From: Elmis aenea
Taxonomy: Eukaryota > Arthropoda > Insecta > Coleoptera > Elmidae
Direction: 5' to 3'
Assembly: GCA_947652605.1 (NCBI GenBank)
Contig: OX393577.1
Span: 56,568,108 to 56,632,107, forward strand
Length of the DNA stretch: 64,000 bases
The notes below the pieces were generated by a model. The model was not told the origin of the DNA. It ran no database searches and saw only the letters and a list, made by a program, of their open reading frames with translations. The position numbers and the translations under genes are program-made. Shown here one piece after another: positions 22,448 through 36,800 of the stretch (positions are counted from its first letter, which is position 1; every line of letters starts with the position of its first letter).

Positions 22448-23760
22448 TAATTCAGCTCAACACTTTTGTTCATATTTTAAAGTAAGGAAAGAAAACAAAA
22501 CTTTGAATTTTAAAACACAGTTTTGGTCCTTTATGTAATACTAGTTTGTTCAGTGTAATAAAAAAAAGTTAATTATCTCTAAAATACAATCGTGAAACAA
22601 TCTTTTACCAAAGAACATTACCAAAAAAAATTAATTAATAAAATGCATTTACAAAACCAATTTTTTGAAAACAGAAAACTTTTTAATATTTATACACAGT
22701 TTATATTTTAAAATTAGTATCTTAATTACGAATAACGACACAACATAGTAAAAATTCATTGCAGTAAATTTTTTTTTTAAATTTTCATAATAAAAAATTT
22801 CAACTGTTTAGTGCAGAATAAAATTTTTTCTTAGCCTGAATTTTTAAAAGTTTTTAACATCTTCAGATGTACTCTTTTCCAAATTTTGAAGCAAAGTATG
22901 AAATACATTTGGCAACCGTTCACATAAAATTAATATCGCGACATTACTAAAAATTGCACCACATAATACAACTAAATATATTTATTCATTTTCATACTAC
23001 ATTCACCGTACACAAACCTTGCAGTATTTCTAATATGTACTAAGAATTTGAGAAGAAGTTTCAAGAACATATTTGTCTGATAATAAATTAATAGAATTGT
23101 TCTCAAATTCAAAGTATATTTGAATCATAACAGTTCCTCTACCTCCAACTATCCTCGCCTTTAAAGCTTAACAGACGTAATTAGAACTGATCTGGTACTC
23201 GTACTTTCCTGCAGCTTGATGGACCGTATGCAAACTCCATAATCAAGTAGAATAAATACATAATATTGTAAATAAATCTATCAACACGGTGTACAAATAT
23301 GTGCGCATGATATGCTTTACCCACAAATAGTCTTGAAAATTCAATTTTGTTTCATGTTTGCCAGTTTTTTTAACAAACTTTACATTGGTAATTTTTACAT
23401 TATTTTGGGATTCAAGGTTAAGTGTGGGTTGGGCTCATTTTAGTGGGTCAACCGGGCATTGGGCTACATATAGCAAAGGCTATATTAAGGTTAGTGTAGT
23501 TTTAGGGTGGGGAAAAATAAATTAATTAGTCACTGAGTTTTGATTGTTTGAATTCAATGTAGTTAAATTCATAAATATTTTAAAGCTTCTAGTTACCTAT
23601 CATTAATTTATTTTTCTTCCCAATTTTTAAAACAGTTTTCGCTAGTTTGGGTATTGTTATGTACAGGGCTTCTTGAAAGCAATCTGTTCGGTTATTTGCT
23701 TATAAACAAGACTTGCTATAAGATGTAGCCGCTTTCGAATTGAGGAATGCCTAGCTGGCT

Positions 23761-23776
23761 TTATATATATATATAT
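23761..23776. repeat. Short (TA)n microsatellite
   Basis: About seven TA units in an otherwise plain intronic stretch. Confidence 0.7.
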
Positions 23777-24055
23777 GAATATAAACATTATGGCTGTCGA
23801 CTTCCTGGTTCCTCCAAAACTTCCACTCCATTCATCAAAATCTCGTACAACTTATCATCCATTTCATTAGTGCTGAGAGAGTGGTGTGTGACGTGGTACA
23901 ACCCTCTCAATGATTTATTTTCTGATTTCCAAAATTGTAAATATACAGTTTTTATTATATGCCATTTAGGCGTAAGAAAAACTATACACACTATCGTCTT
24001 ATCATACACGTTAATTGTCCCAACCTGTCCTCTCATTTTGTCCTTACGTCAACAG

Positions 24056-27000
24056 CCAGTGCGTCTCCTCAAGACGATGATGATTCTTTGGATACTGATG
24101 GCTTCCAAGAAGATGAATGTCTGCTTGAGACTCCTACTCCTGGAGATGATGCAACGGATCCACGAAAGTCTTCCTATCTCGCAAAATATAAAAGGGATGG
24201 TGCTGAAACAATCCTCGATGATATGGATTCAGAAGACATCGCAATTTTCGACGATATACACCAGTATTACCAACAACAAACTAAACTTTTTGCTGGTGAA
24301 CGTAAGCGTTTAGCGTCTACTGAAGATATAGACTTGGATAATATTACCCCCGAAAAAGTTGTCGGTACGATAGACAGTTCTGCAAATACTACCTCATCTA
24401 TTTTAGCTTCCAAATCTGCATATGAAGAATTAACAGGCATCGTCAAAGTAGATTTAAATACGTATAAGATTATTGAATGTGATCCAGAGAGGCCTTCCAA
24501 TCTAAAAATAAGGACTATAATTTCGCCAGAAGAAAAAGGTGCTAAAGATTCCAAGAGACCAGAAGACTGGGAAAGTAAAGAAAAAAAGAGAGTTGAAAGA
24601 CTGCATGGAGGAGCTGGTAAAGAAAAACCTCATCCTACCGAAGATAATGTTTATGTCAAAACCACCCTTGAAAAACAAAGTCAAAGTGATAAGGCGCAAG
24701 GTTCTAAAATTACATGCACTGAGAAAGATTTTGCGTCAACTACAAAAGTAACCGGTCACAATGGAGAAGAAAAATACGTAACTTTTAATACAGAAACAAG
24801 AGAAATGACAGGTGTAGAAACAAAAGAACCCAATGTCCATTTTCCAGGGTTATTAAAAACTGGTACAAAAGCAAAAGGATTAGTTTCAACATCTGATGTA
24901 CAAACAACGTTTGTTGCAGATAGCGACGAAAATCAGATTTCTAGAGGAACTTCACCTATCGACAAAAAAGAAATTACTCCAACTCCCGATCCTTCTCCAG
25001 GAACAACTGGAGGACAACAATTTATGCCTACTTTAGAACTTATAATCGGGCACAAAGAAGTGCGCACGCGTGAAGCATCTGCCATAGCAGAAAATCGCCT
25101 GACTTTATATGGCACAAAAGACGTTGAAATATCGATTCGTTCTCAATCACATATTTCGGTTACAACGACTAGGCGTGATGGTTCGGGTACAGAAACGTCA
25201 GAAACAGTAGATGTAGGGATGACTGCCACTGCTGGCACAGGAGACACGCATTCTCCAGAAGAACCTGTAGAAATACCTCTAGTTGAAAAAGAAATATATA
25301 TAATTCCACCTTCTGAGGTAACTCAAACTGTGCAAAAGAAACGAGAGGACACTGTCAATTTTAGCGGTACCAAACACATTTATCGCTATGAGAGCGTTGA
25401 AACTAAGGCAGACTCCAATTTAGAATCACCTGCAACGGAAGAAAGTATTTCGCATCACATTACAGATACAGGTATATCATTGACTCGAGGAACTATGACG
25501 GACACAATCACAAGTTATCTACATCATCCACCCGGATTATTTGTGGGTCCCCAGACTACTGGATTTATGTCAGATATAGTGGACCAGGAAGAAAATGAAC
25601 TAACAGATGCTGGATTAAGTCCAATTCAAGCAGATGAACAACTACCTTCTGTTTATTTAGAAGAAGGAACTCGGTATACAGATATAGGTACTAGTCCAGT
25701 GGATTTTCCAGAATCTTCAATGGGAATATCGCAAATAGACACATCCGAAGCTGCTACACTTACGGATAAAATAGAAACAAAAGATGCTTCAAATAGCCCT
25801 ACACGCCCAGATGAAGTGCTTAATTTAGACCATGATCAAAATTTAGAGGACGATTATCTCTTTAAACGAACCACAGGTGGCGTAAAAGCTAAAATTAAAT
25901 TTATCGAAGAACAAATTACGAAATCTCCAACACATCTTGAATTTATAAAAAGGAAACATGAAGTAATCGATTCAGAAGACGAAATATCTAGTTTACGCGA
26001 AGAAGAGGTATTAAGAGGTTCAACTGAGTCTCTTGCGCAAATCGATGATGACTTTAAATATGCACATGACTTAGATAACCTAACACCACTTACTGCCGAA
26101 GACACGTCAAAATCATTTCCCTGCGTGAAACTTATTGGACCGAAAATTGCACAATTGCAAAAAATATTTTCTCGATCCAGCGAATTCGAAGATGGCATTG
26201 AGGATGATGTTCTTCCGAAGAAAACAGTTCAGAAGAGTGTAGATGTAGAGCTATTAAGAAAAGTAGAATCAACCGATACCTTGACAGATAAAGAAAAAGA
26301 AGTCATAATTGATTCTGAAACTCTTCCGTCGATGTCGGAAGTAATACAAAAGATTGAACAAAGAATAGCAACAGAAATCGAAGAAAAGTCATTAACATTG
26401 ATTCCTAAGCACGTAATTAGAGTTAAACTAGAGGAAACAACTCATGTTAGCGAACGCAAAAAAACTGATGGCAAAACCGACGCAATTCCAGACGAAACAT
26501 CAGTTCTTAGTGAATTAAAAATAACGCAAGCTCAAGGAGAGGATACAAAATTTATTGAAGAAATATCCCATTCAAAAACCGTCCAAGATACAAAACATGT
26601 GTTTGAAGAGGTTATTTCTAAATCTACCTCGAAAATTGTTCAAAATTCGGCATCCAAACTGAAACCAGAGCAACAACAAATTGTTAAAGAATTAGAAGGG
26701 TCTTCACCTTCTAAAACCAAACCAATACAACATGAATTTTCCGATAAAGAGGTTGGTGTTAGGTTAAAGCAGATTGAAAAGCAAATTGAGAAAGATGTGC
26801 CGCTAACCAAAAAACAAAAACAAATTAAAAAACTAGTTTCAAGTTTAGACGAAGAACCCAAAAAAACAACCGACAAACCTTGCAAAGAACCAGTATGCGA
26901 AAAAATTATAATAAAGCATATAATTCCTTCTCCAAAATTGTTTACCTCAGAAATATCAGCAAAAGTTAAATATACCGAAAAAGTTGAAAGTGACATTATT

Positions 27001-27825
27001 GATCGGGAAGAGACTACCGGTGAAGATATTGACAATTTAATACATGCTTTAGATGAACCAAGCAGTTTAACACTTAACAATGAAGAAAACACACTTAATA
27101 AACAACCTACACAAGAACTAGTTGAAGAAATAAAGGACGATGCTTTTAAGACAGTTTTACTTTCGCACACTAAGCTTATCTCTACTATAGCTTTACCATC
27201 TGCAATATTTACATCACAAAACTTCGAAAACGTTTTAAAACATGATGTAGGTCCCCAAACATCCAAGCAAAAAGAAGAGATAGAAAAACCAGTTCTGTCT
27301 AAACCTATAGTAGAACCTACCACTATAAAAAAAGAAAACCTACATATTTCAGAGTTATCTAGCGAAAATGATGTAAAAAAAGTTATTTCAGAAGTATTAG
27401 AAGCTACAAGACAAATAAGGGCAGATATTCGAGAATTAAAACCGGATCTAACCCCGACACCAGAAGGCCAACTAATAACAATGTTGCCTTATAAAGCAGA
27501 TGAAAAATTATGTGAACAAGAATTGGTCGAAATAAAACGATTAGAGACTGAAGATGTTACTACGAAACATACAACAGCAAAAACAGTTGCCACCACTAAA
27601 GATGTTCATTTAAAAAAACTGACAATAACTAGTAACAGTACGCAACACATTGAACGACAATTAGTAATTACGTCAAAACATTTTAGCCCTGACAAAACAA
27701 CACAAGATAATCAAAATATTACAGAAACACAACAAATAAAATCGTCTTCACAAGATAAACACGAAACAAAAACCGAAACTATCACAGAACTACATTGGAA
27801 CAACAAAGAACCAGCAATAACTCAA
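24056..27825 (+). other. Ank2: Unique N-terminal region of the giant tail
   Basis: About 1,256 codons before the first repeat unit. It is rich in Glu, Lys, Ser and Thr, with scattered acidic clusters (DSEDEISSLREEE, EFEDGIEDDV) and short hydrophobic patches such as KTVLLSHTKLISTIALPSA. The last 60 or so codons (TETQQIKSSSQDKHETKTE) grade into the first repeat. Codon use matches the repeat array, consistent with one exon. No known domain is recognised; sparse conserved motifs may mediate binding to cytoskeletal partners (inference). Confidence 0.75.
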
Positions 27826-30800
27826 TTAGAGGGCCCTGATAAGAAACATATTAAGCCGTCTTCCCCAAAAGAATCTTCCAAAGAAAAATCGCCTACTAAA
27901 ACACATTCACCTGAAGCTCTACCAATGGACAAATTGGAAAAAATTAAAACGCAAGACCAAATAGATATCGCTGACTTGAAATCACCTACTAAAGACGACA
28001 AACCTGTAACAAAAGACACATTTGCAACAGAAATACCCAAAGACGATAAAGAACCAGCAGTTACTAAATTGGAGAGTCCTGATAAAGAACATATTAAGCC
28101 GTCTGCACCAAAAGAACCTCCCGAAGAAAAATCGCCTACAAAAATGTCACCTGAAGATCTGCCTATGGTTAAATTAGAAATAATTAAAACGCAAGACGAG
28201 ATAGATATCGCTAAATTTAAATCACCCACTAAAGACAAACCTGCAATAAAAGACACTATTCTAACCGAAATACAAGAAGACGATAAAGAGCCAGCAGTTA
28301 CAAAACTGGAGAGTCCTGAAAAGGAACAAATTAAGCCGTCATCACCAAAAGAAACTCCCAAAGAAAAATCGCCTGCAAAAATGTTGTCACCTGAACATCC
28401 GCCGATTAACAAATTGGAAAAAATTAAAACGCCAGACGAATTAGATATTGCTGACTTAAAATCACTTACTAAAATCAAACCTGTAATAAAAGACACAATT
28501 TTAACCGAAATACAAGAAGACGATAAAGAACCAGCAGTTACTAAATTGGAGAGCCTTAAAAAAAAAAATATTAAGCCGTCTTCACCAGAAGAATCTCCAG
28601 AAGAAAAATTGACTACTAAAATGCATTCACCTGAAGTTATACCAATAGACAAATTGAAAAACATTAAAACGCCTGACGAATTAGATATCGCTGACTTGAA
28701 ATCACCTACTAATGAAGACAAACCTGTAACAAAAGACACAATTGTAACAAAAATACGCGAAGACGATAAAGAACCAGCAGTTACTAAATTGGAGAGTCCT
28801 GAAAAGGAACATATTAAGCCGTCTTCACCAAAAAAATTACCAATCGAATTTCCAAAAGAAAATTCGCCTACTAAATTGCATTCACCTGAAGATCTGCCAA
28901 TAGACAAATTGGAAAAAATTAAAACGCCAGACAAACTAAATATCGCTAAATCACCTACTAAAGACGACAAACCTTTAACAAAAGACACAATTGTAACAAA
29001 AATACACAAAGACGATAAAGAACTAGCAGTTACTAAATTGGAGAGTCCTGAAAAGGAACATATTAAGCCATCTTCACCAAAAGAATCACCAATCGAATCT
29101 CCAAAAGAAAAATCGCCCACTAAAATGCATTCATCTGAAGATCTGCCAATAGACAAATTGGAAAAAATTAAAACGCCAGACAATTTAGATATCGCTAACT
29201 TAAAATCACCTACTAAAGACGAAAAATCTGTAATCAAAGACACAATTGTAACAAAAATACACGAAGACGATAAAGAACCAGCAGTTACTAAATTAAAGAG
29301 TCCTGTAAAGGAACATATTAAGCCGTCTTCACCAAATAAATCACCAATAGAATCTCCAGAAGAAAGATCACCTACTAAAATACATTCACGTGAAGATCTG
29401 CCAATAGACAAATTGGAAAAAATTAAAACGCCAGACGAATTAGATATCGCTGACTTAAAATCAGCTACTAAAGTCGACAAACCTGTAACCAAAGACACAA
29501 TTGTAACAAATGCACACGAAGACGATAAAAAACCAGCAGTTACTAAATTGGAGAGTCCTGAAAAGGAACATATTAAGCCGTCTTCACCAAATAAATCACC
29601 AATAGAATCTCCAGAAGAAAGATCACCTACTAAAATACATTCACGTGAAGATCTGCCAATAGACAAATTAGAAAAAATTAAAACGCCAGACAAATTAGAT
29701 ATCGCTGACTTGAAATCACCTACTAAAGACGACAAACCTGTAACCAAAGACACAATTGTAACAAAAATACACGAAGACGATAAAGAACCAGCAGTTACTA
29801 AATTGGAGAGAATTGAAAAGAATCATATAAAGCCATCTCCATCAAAAGAATCTCCAAAAGAAAAATTGCCTACTAAAAGGGATTCACCTAAAGCTCTGCA
29901 AATAGACAAATTGGAAAAAATTAAAGCGCTAGACGATTTAGATATCGCTGACTTGAAATCACCTACTAAAGACGACAAACCTGTAACAAAAGACACATTT
30001 GCAACAGAAATACCCAAAGACGATAAAAAACCAGCAGTTACTAAATTGGAGAGTCCTGAAAAGAAACGTATTAAGCCGTCATCACCAATCAAATCTTCAA
30101 AAGAAAAATCGCCTACTAAATTGCATTCACCTGAAGATCTGCCAATAAACAAATTGGAAAAAATTAAAACTCCAGACAAATTAGATATCGCTGAATTAAA
30201 AACACCTACTAAAGACGACAAACCTTTAACAAAAGACACAATTGTAACAAAAATACACGAAGACGATATAGAACCAGCAGTAATTAAATTTAAGAGTCCT
30301 GAAAAGGAACATATTAAGCCGTCTTTACCAAAAGAATCACCAATCGAATCTTCAAAAGAAAAATCACTTGCTAAATTGCATTCACCTGAAGATCTGCCAA
30401 TAGACAAATTGGAAAAAATTAAAACGCCAGACAAATTAGATATCGCTGACTTAAAATCACCTACTAAAGACGACAAACCCTTAACAAAAGACACAATTGT
30501 AACAAAAATACACGAAGACGATAAAGAACCATCAGTTACTAAATTGGAGAGTCCTGAAAAAGAACATATTAAGCCGTCTTCACCAAAAGAATCACCAATC
30601 GAATCTTCAAAAGAAAAATCGCCTGCTAAATTGCATTCACCTAAAGATCTGCCAATAGACAAATTGGAAAAAAATAAAACGCCAGACAAATTAGATATCG
30701 CTGAATTGAAATCACCTACTAAAGACGACAAACCCTTAACAAAAGACACAATTGTAACAAAAATACACGAAGACGATAAAGAACCATCAGTTACTAAATT

Positions 30801-33800
30801 GGAGAGTCCTGAAAAAGAACATATTAAGCCGTCTTCACCAAAAGAATCACCAATCGAATCTTCAAAAGAAAAATCGTCTGCTAAATTGCATTCACCTAAA
30901 GATCTGCCAATAGACAAATTGGAAAAAAATAAAACGCCAGACAAATTAGATATCGCTGACTTAAAATTACCTACTAAAGACGACAAACCCTTAACAAAAG
31001 ACACAATTGTAACAAAAATACACGAAGACGATAAAGAACCAGCAGTTACTAAATTGGAGAGTCCTGAAAAGGAACATATAAAGCCGACTACACCAAAAGA
31101 ATCACCAATCGAATCTCCAAAAGAAAAATCGCCTACTAAATTGCATTCACCTGAAGATCTGCCAATAGACAAATTGGAAAAAATTAAAACGCCAGACAAA
31201 TTAGATATCGCTGAATTGAAATCACCTACTAAAGACGACAAACCCTTAACAAAAGACACAATTGTAACAAAAATACACGAAGACGATAAAAAACCAGCAG
31301 TTACTCAATTGAAGAGTCCTGAAAAGGAACATATAAAGCCGACTACACCAAAAGAATCACCAATCGAATCTCCAAAAGAAAAATCGCCTACTAAATTGCA
31401 TTCACCTGAAGATCTGCCAATAGACAAATTGGAAAAAATTAAAACGCCAGACAAATTAGATATCGCTGAATTGAAATCACCTACTAAAGACGACAAACCC
31501 TTAACAAAAGACACAATTGTAACAAAAATACACGAAGACGATAAAGAACCATCAGTTACTAAATTGGAGAGTCCTGAAAAAGAACATATTAAGCCGTCTT
31601 CACCAAAAGAATCACCAATCGAATCTTCAAAAGAAAAATCGCCTGCTAAATTGCATTCACCTAAAGATCTGCCAATAGACAAATTGGAAAAAAATAAAAC
31701 GCCAGACAAATTAGATATCGCTGACTTAAAATTACCTACTAAAGACGACAAACCCTTAACAAAAGACACAATTGTAACAAAAATACACGAAGACGATAAA
31801 GAACCAGCAGTTACTAAATTGGAGAGTCCTGAAAAGGAACATATTAGGCCATCTACACCAAAAGAATCACCAATTGAATCTCCAAAAGGAAAATCGCCTA
31901 CTAAATTGCATTCACCTGACGATCTGCCAATAGACCAATTAGAAAAAATTAAAACGCCAGACAAATTAGATATCGCTGACTTGAAATCACCTACTAAAGA
32001 CGACAAACCCTTAACAAAAGACACAATTGTAACAAAAATACACGAAGACGATAAAGAACCAGCAGTTACTAAATTGGAGAGTCCTGAAAAGGAACATATT
32101 AGGCCATCTACACCAAAAGAATCACCAATTGAATCTCCAAAAGGAAAATCGCCTACTAAATTGCATTCACCTGAAGATCTGCCAATAGACAAATTGGAAA
32201 AAATTAAAACGCCAGACAAAGTAGATATCGCTGACTTGAAATCACCTACTAAAGACGACAAACCCTTAACAAAAGACACAATTGTAACAAAAATACACGA
32301 AGACGATAAAGAACCAGCAGTTACTAAATTGGAGAGTCCTGAAAAAGAACATATTAAGCCGTCTACACCGAAAGAATCACCAATTGAATCTCCAAAAGGA
32401 AAATCGCCTACTAAATTGCATTCACATGAAGATCTGCCAATAGACAAATTGGAAAAAATTAAAACGCCAGACAAATTAGATATCGCTGACTTGAAATCAC
32501 CTACTAAAGACGACAAACCCTTAACAAAAGACACAATTGTAACAAAAATACACGAAGACGATAAAGAACCAGCAGTTACTAAATTGGAGAGTCCTGAAAA
32601 GGAACATATTAAGCCGTCTACACCAAAAGAATCACCAATTGAATCTCCAAAAGGAAAATCGCCTACTAAATTGCATTCACCTGAAGATCTGCCAATAGAC
32701 AAATTGGAAAAAATTAAAACGCCAGACAAAGTAGATATCGCTGACTTGAAATCACCTACTAAAGACGACAAACCCTTAACAAAAGACACAATTGTAACAA
32801 AAATACACGAAGACGATAAAGAACCAGCAGTTACTAAATTGGAGAGTCCTGAAAAGGAACATATTAAGCCGTCTACACCAAAAGAATCACCAATTAAATC
32901 TCCAAAAGGAAAATCGCCTACTAAATTGCATTCACCTGAAGATCTGCCAATAGACAAATTGGAAAAAATTAAAACGCCAGACAAATTAGATATCGCTGAA
33001 TTGAAATCACCTACTAAAGACGACAAACCCTTAACAAAAGACACAATTGTAACAAAAATACACGAAGACGATAAAGAACCAGCTGTTACTAAATTGGAGA
33101 GTCCTGAAAAGGAACACATTAAGCCGTCTTCACCTAAAGGATCACCAAAAGAATCACCAATTGAATCTCCAAAAGAAAAATCGCCTACTAAATTGCATTT
33201 ACCTGAAGATCTGCCAATAGACAAATTGGAAAAAATTAAAACGCTAAACAAATTAGATATCGCTGACTTGAAATTACCAAACAAAGACGACAAACCCTTA
33301 ACAAAAGACACAATTGTAACAAAAATACACGAAGACGATAAAGAACCAGCAGTTACTAAATTGGAGAGTCCTGAAAAGAAACATATTAAGCCGTCTTCAC
33401 CAAAAGAATCACCAATTGAATCTCCAAAAGAAAAATCGCCTACTAAATTGCATTCACCTGAAGATCTGCCAATAGACAAATTGGAAAAAATTAAAACGCC
33501 ACACAAATTAGATATCGCTGACTTGAAATCACCGACTAAAGACGACAAACCCTTAACAAAAGACACATCTGTAACAAAAATACACGAAGACGATAAAGAA
33601 CCAGCAGTTACTAAGATGGAGAGTCCTGAAAAGGAACATATTAAGCCGTCTACACCAAAAGAATCACCAAATAAATCTCCAAAAGGAAAATCGCCTACTA
33701 AATTGCATTCACCTGAAGATCTGCCAATAGACAAATTGGAAAAAATTAAAACGCCAGACAAATTAGATATCGCTGACTTGAAATCACCTACTAAAGACGA

Positions 33801-36800
33801 CAAACCCTTAACAAAAGACACAATTGTAACAAAAATACACGAAGACGATAAAGAACCAGCAGTTACTAAATTGGAGAGTCCTGAAAAACAACATATTAAG
33901 CCGTGTACACCAAAAGAATCACCAATTGAATCTCCAAAAGGAAAATCGCCTACTAAATTGCATTCACCTGAAGATCTGCCAATAGAAAAATTGGAAAAAA
34001 TTAAAACCCCAGACAAATTAGATATCGCTGACTTAAAATCACCTACTAAAGACGACAAACTCATAACAAAAGACACAATTGTAACAAAAATACACGAAGA
34101 CGATAAAGAACCAGCAGTTACTAAATTGGAGAGTCCTGAAAAGAAACATATTAAGCCGTCTACACCAAAAGAATCACCAATTGAATCTGCAAAAGGAAAA
34201 TCGCCTACTAAATTGCATTCACCTGAAGATCTGCCAATAGACAAATTGGAAAAAATTAAAACCCCAGACAAATTAGATATCGCTGACTTGAAATCACCTA
34301 CTAAAGACGGCAAACCCTTAACAAAAGACACAATTGTAACAAAAATACACGAAGACGATAAAGAACCAGCAGTTACTAAATTGGAGAGTCCTGAAAAGGA
34401 ACATATTAAGCCGTCTACACCAAAAGAATCACCAATTGAATCTCCAAAAGGAAAATCGCCTACTAAATTGCATTCACCTGAAGATCTGCCAATAGACAAA
34501 TTGGAAAAAATTAAAACCCCAGACAAATTAGATATCGCTGACTTGAAATCACCTACTAAAGACGACAAACCCTTAACAAAAGACACAATTGTAACAAAAA
34601 TACACGAAGACGATAAAGAACCAGCAGTTACTAAATTGGAGAGTCCTGAAAAGGAACATATTAAGCCGTCTACACCAAAAGAATCACCAATTGAATCTCC
34701 AAAAGGAAAATCGCCTACTAAATTGCATTCACCTGAAGATCTGCCAATAGACAAATTGGAAAAAATTAAAACGCCAGACAAATTAGATATCGCTGACTTG
34801 AAATCACCTACTAAAGACGACAAACCCTTAACAAAAGACACAATTGTAACAAAAATACACGAAGACGATAAAGAACCAGCAGTTACTAAATTGGAGAGTC
34901 CTGAAAAAGAACATATTAAGCCGCCTTCACCAAAAGAATCACCAATTGAATCTCCAAAAGGAAAATCGCCTACTAAATTGCATTCACCTGAAGATCTGCC
35001 AATAGACAAATTGGAAAAAATTAAAACGCCAGACAAATTAGATATCGCTGACTTGAAATCACCTACTAAAGACGACAAACCCTTAACAAAAGACACAATT
35101 GTAACAAAAATACACAAAGACGATAAAGAACCAGCAGTTACTAAATTGGAGAGTCCTGAAAAGAAACACATTAAGCCGTCTACACCAAAAGAATCACAAA
35201 TTGAATCTCCAAAAGGAAAATCACCCACTAAATTGCATTCACCTGAAGATCTGCCAATAGACAAATTGGAAAAAATTAAAACGCCAGACAAATTAGATAT
35301 CGCTGATTTGAAATCACCTACTAAAGACGACAAACCCTTAACAAAAGACACAATTGTAACAAAAATACACGAAGACGATAAAGAACCAGCAGTTACTAAA
35401 TTGGAGAGTCCTGAAAAAGAACATATTAAGTCGTCTTCACCAAAAGAATCACCAATTGAATCTCCAAAAGGAAAATCGCCTACTAAATTGCATTCACCTG
35501 AAGATCTGCCAATAGACAAATTGGAAAAAATTAAAACCCCAGACAAATTAGATATCGCTGACTTGAAATCACCTACTAAAGACGACAAACCCTTAACAAA
35601 AGACACAATTGTAACAAAAATACACGAAGACGATAAAGAACCAGCAGTTACTAAATTGGAGAGTCCTGAAAAGGAACATATTAAGCCGTCTACACCAAAA
35701 GAATCACCAATTGAATCTCCAAAAGGAAAATCGCCTACTAAATTGCATTCACCTGAAGATCTGCCAATAGACAAATTGGAAAAAATTAAAACGCCAGACA
35801 AATTAGATATCGCTGACTTGAAATCACCTACTAAAGACGACAAACCCTTAACAAAAGACACAATTGTAACAAAAATACACAAAGACGATAAAGAACCAGC
35901 AGTTACTAAATTGGAGAGTCCTGAAAAGAAACACATTAAGCCGTCTACACCAAAAGAATCACCAATTGAATCTCCAAAAGAAAAATCACCCACTAAATTG
36001 CATTCACCTGAAGATCTGCCAATAGACAAATTGGAAAAAATTAAAACGCCAGACAAATTAGATATCGCTGACTTGAAATCACCTACTAAAGACGACAAAC
36101 CCTTAACAAAAGACACAATTGTAACAAAAATACACGAAGACGATAAAGAACCAGCAGTTACTAAATTGGAGAGTCCTGAAAAAGAAAATATTAAGCCGTC
36201 TTCACCAAAAGAATCACCAATTGAATCTCCAAAAGGAAAATCGCCTACTAAATTGCATTCACCTGAAGATCTGCCAATAGACAAATTGGAAAAAATTAAA
36301 ACGCCAGACAAATTAGATATCGCTGACTTGAAATCACCTACTAAAGACGACAAACCCTTAACAAAAGACACAATTGTAACAAAAATACACGAAGACGATA
36401 AAGAACCAGCAGTTACTAAATTGGAGAGTCCTGAAAAGAAACATATTAAGCCGTCTACACCAAAAGAATCACCAATTGAATCTCCAAAAGGAAAATCGCC
36501 TACTAAATTGCATTCACCTGAAGATCTGCCAATAGACAAATTGGAAAAAATTAAAACGCCAGACAAATTAGATATCGCTGACTTGAAATCACCTACTAAA
36601 GACGACAAACCCTTAACAATAGACACAATTGTAACAAAAATACACGAAGATGATAAAGAACCAGCAGTTACTAAATTGGAGAGTCCTGAAAAGGAACATA
36701 TTAAGCCGTCTTCACCAAAAGGATCACCAAAAGAATCACCAATTGAATCTCCAAAAGAAAAATCGCCTACTAAATTGCATTTACCTGAAGATCTGCCAAT

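Larger units (their letters stand above)
14918..24055 (+). other. Ank2: Intron G of Ank2 (9.1 kb) before the giant exon
   Basis: GTAGGA to ACGTCAACAG. It contains two large palindromic elements, a pogo-like MITE and a possible small MITE, listed separately. In 14918-16017, 17096-19338, 20845-21997 and 22450-24055 I see only AT-rich non-coding sequence. An orphan TACAGGGATTCTCGCTTAA near 15312 resembles terminal sequence of the family-1 foldback. Because splicing across it would join the giant exon, alternative use of this intron is the likely switch between short and long isoforms (inference). Confidence 0.8.

Noticed and set aside
23747..24313. Plus-strand frame of 188 codons near the giant exon
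   Set aside because: It starts in the intron and overlaps the exon in another frame. The exon frame has continuity to exon G and runs for 40 kb.
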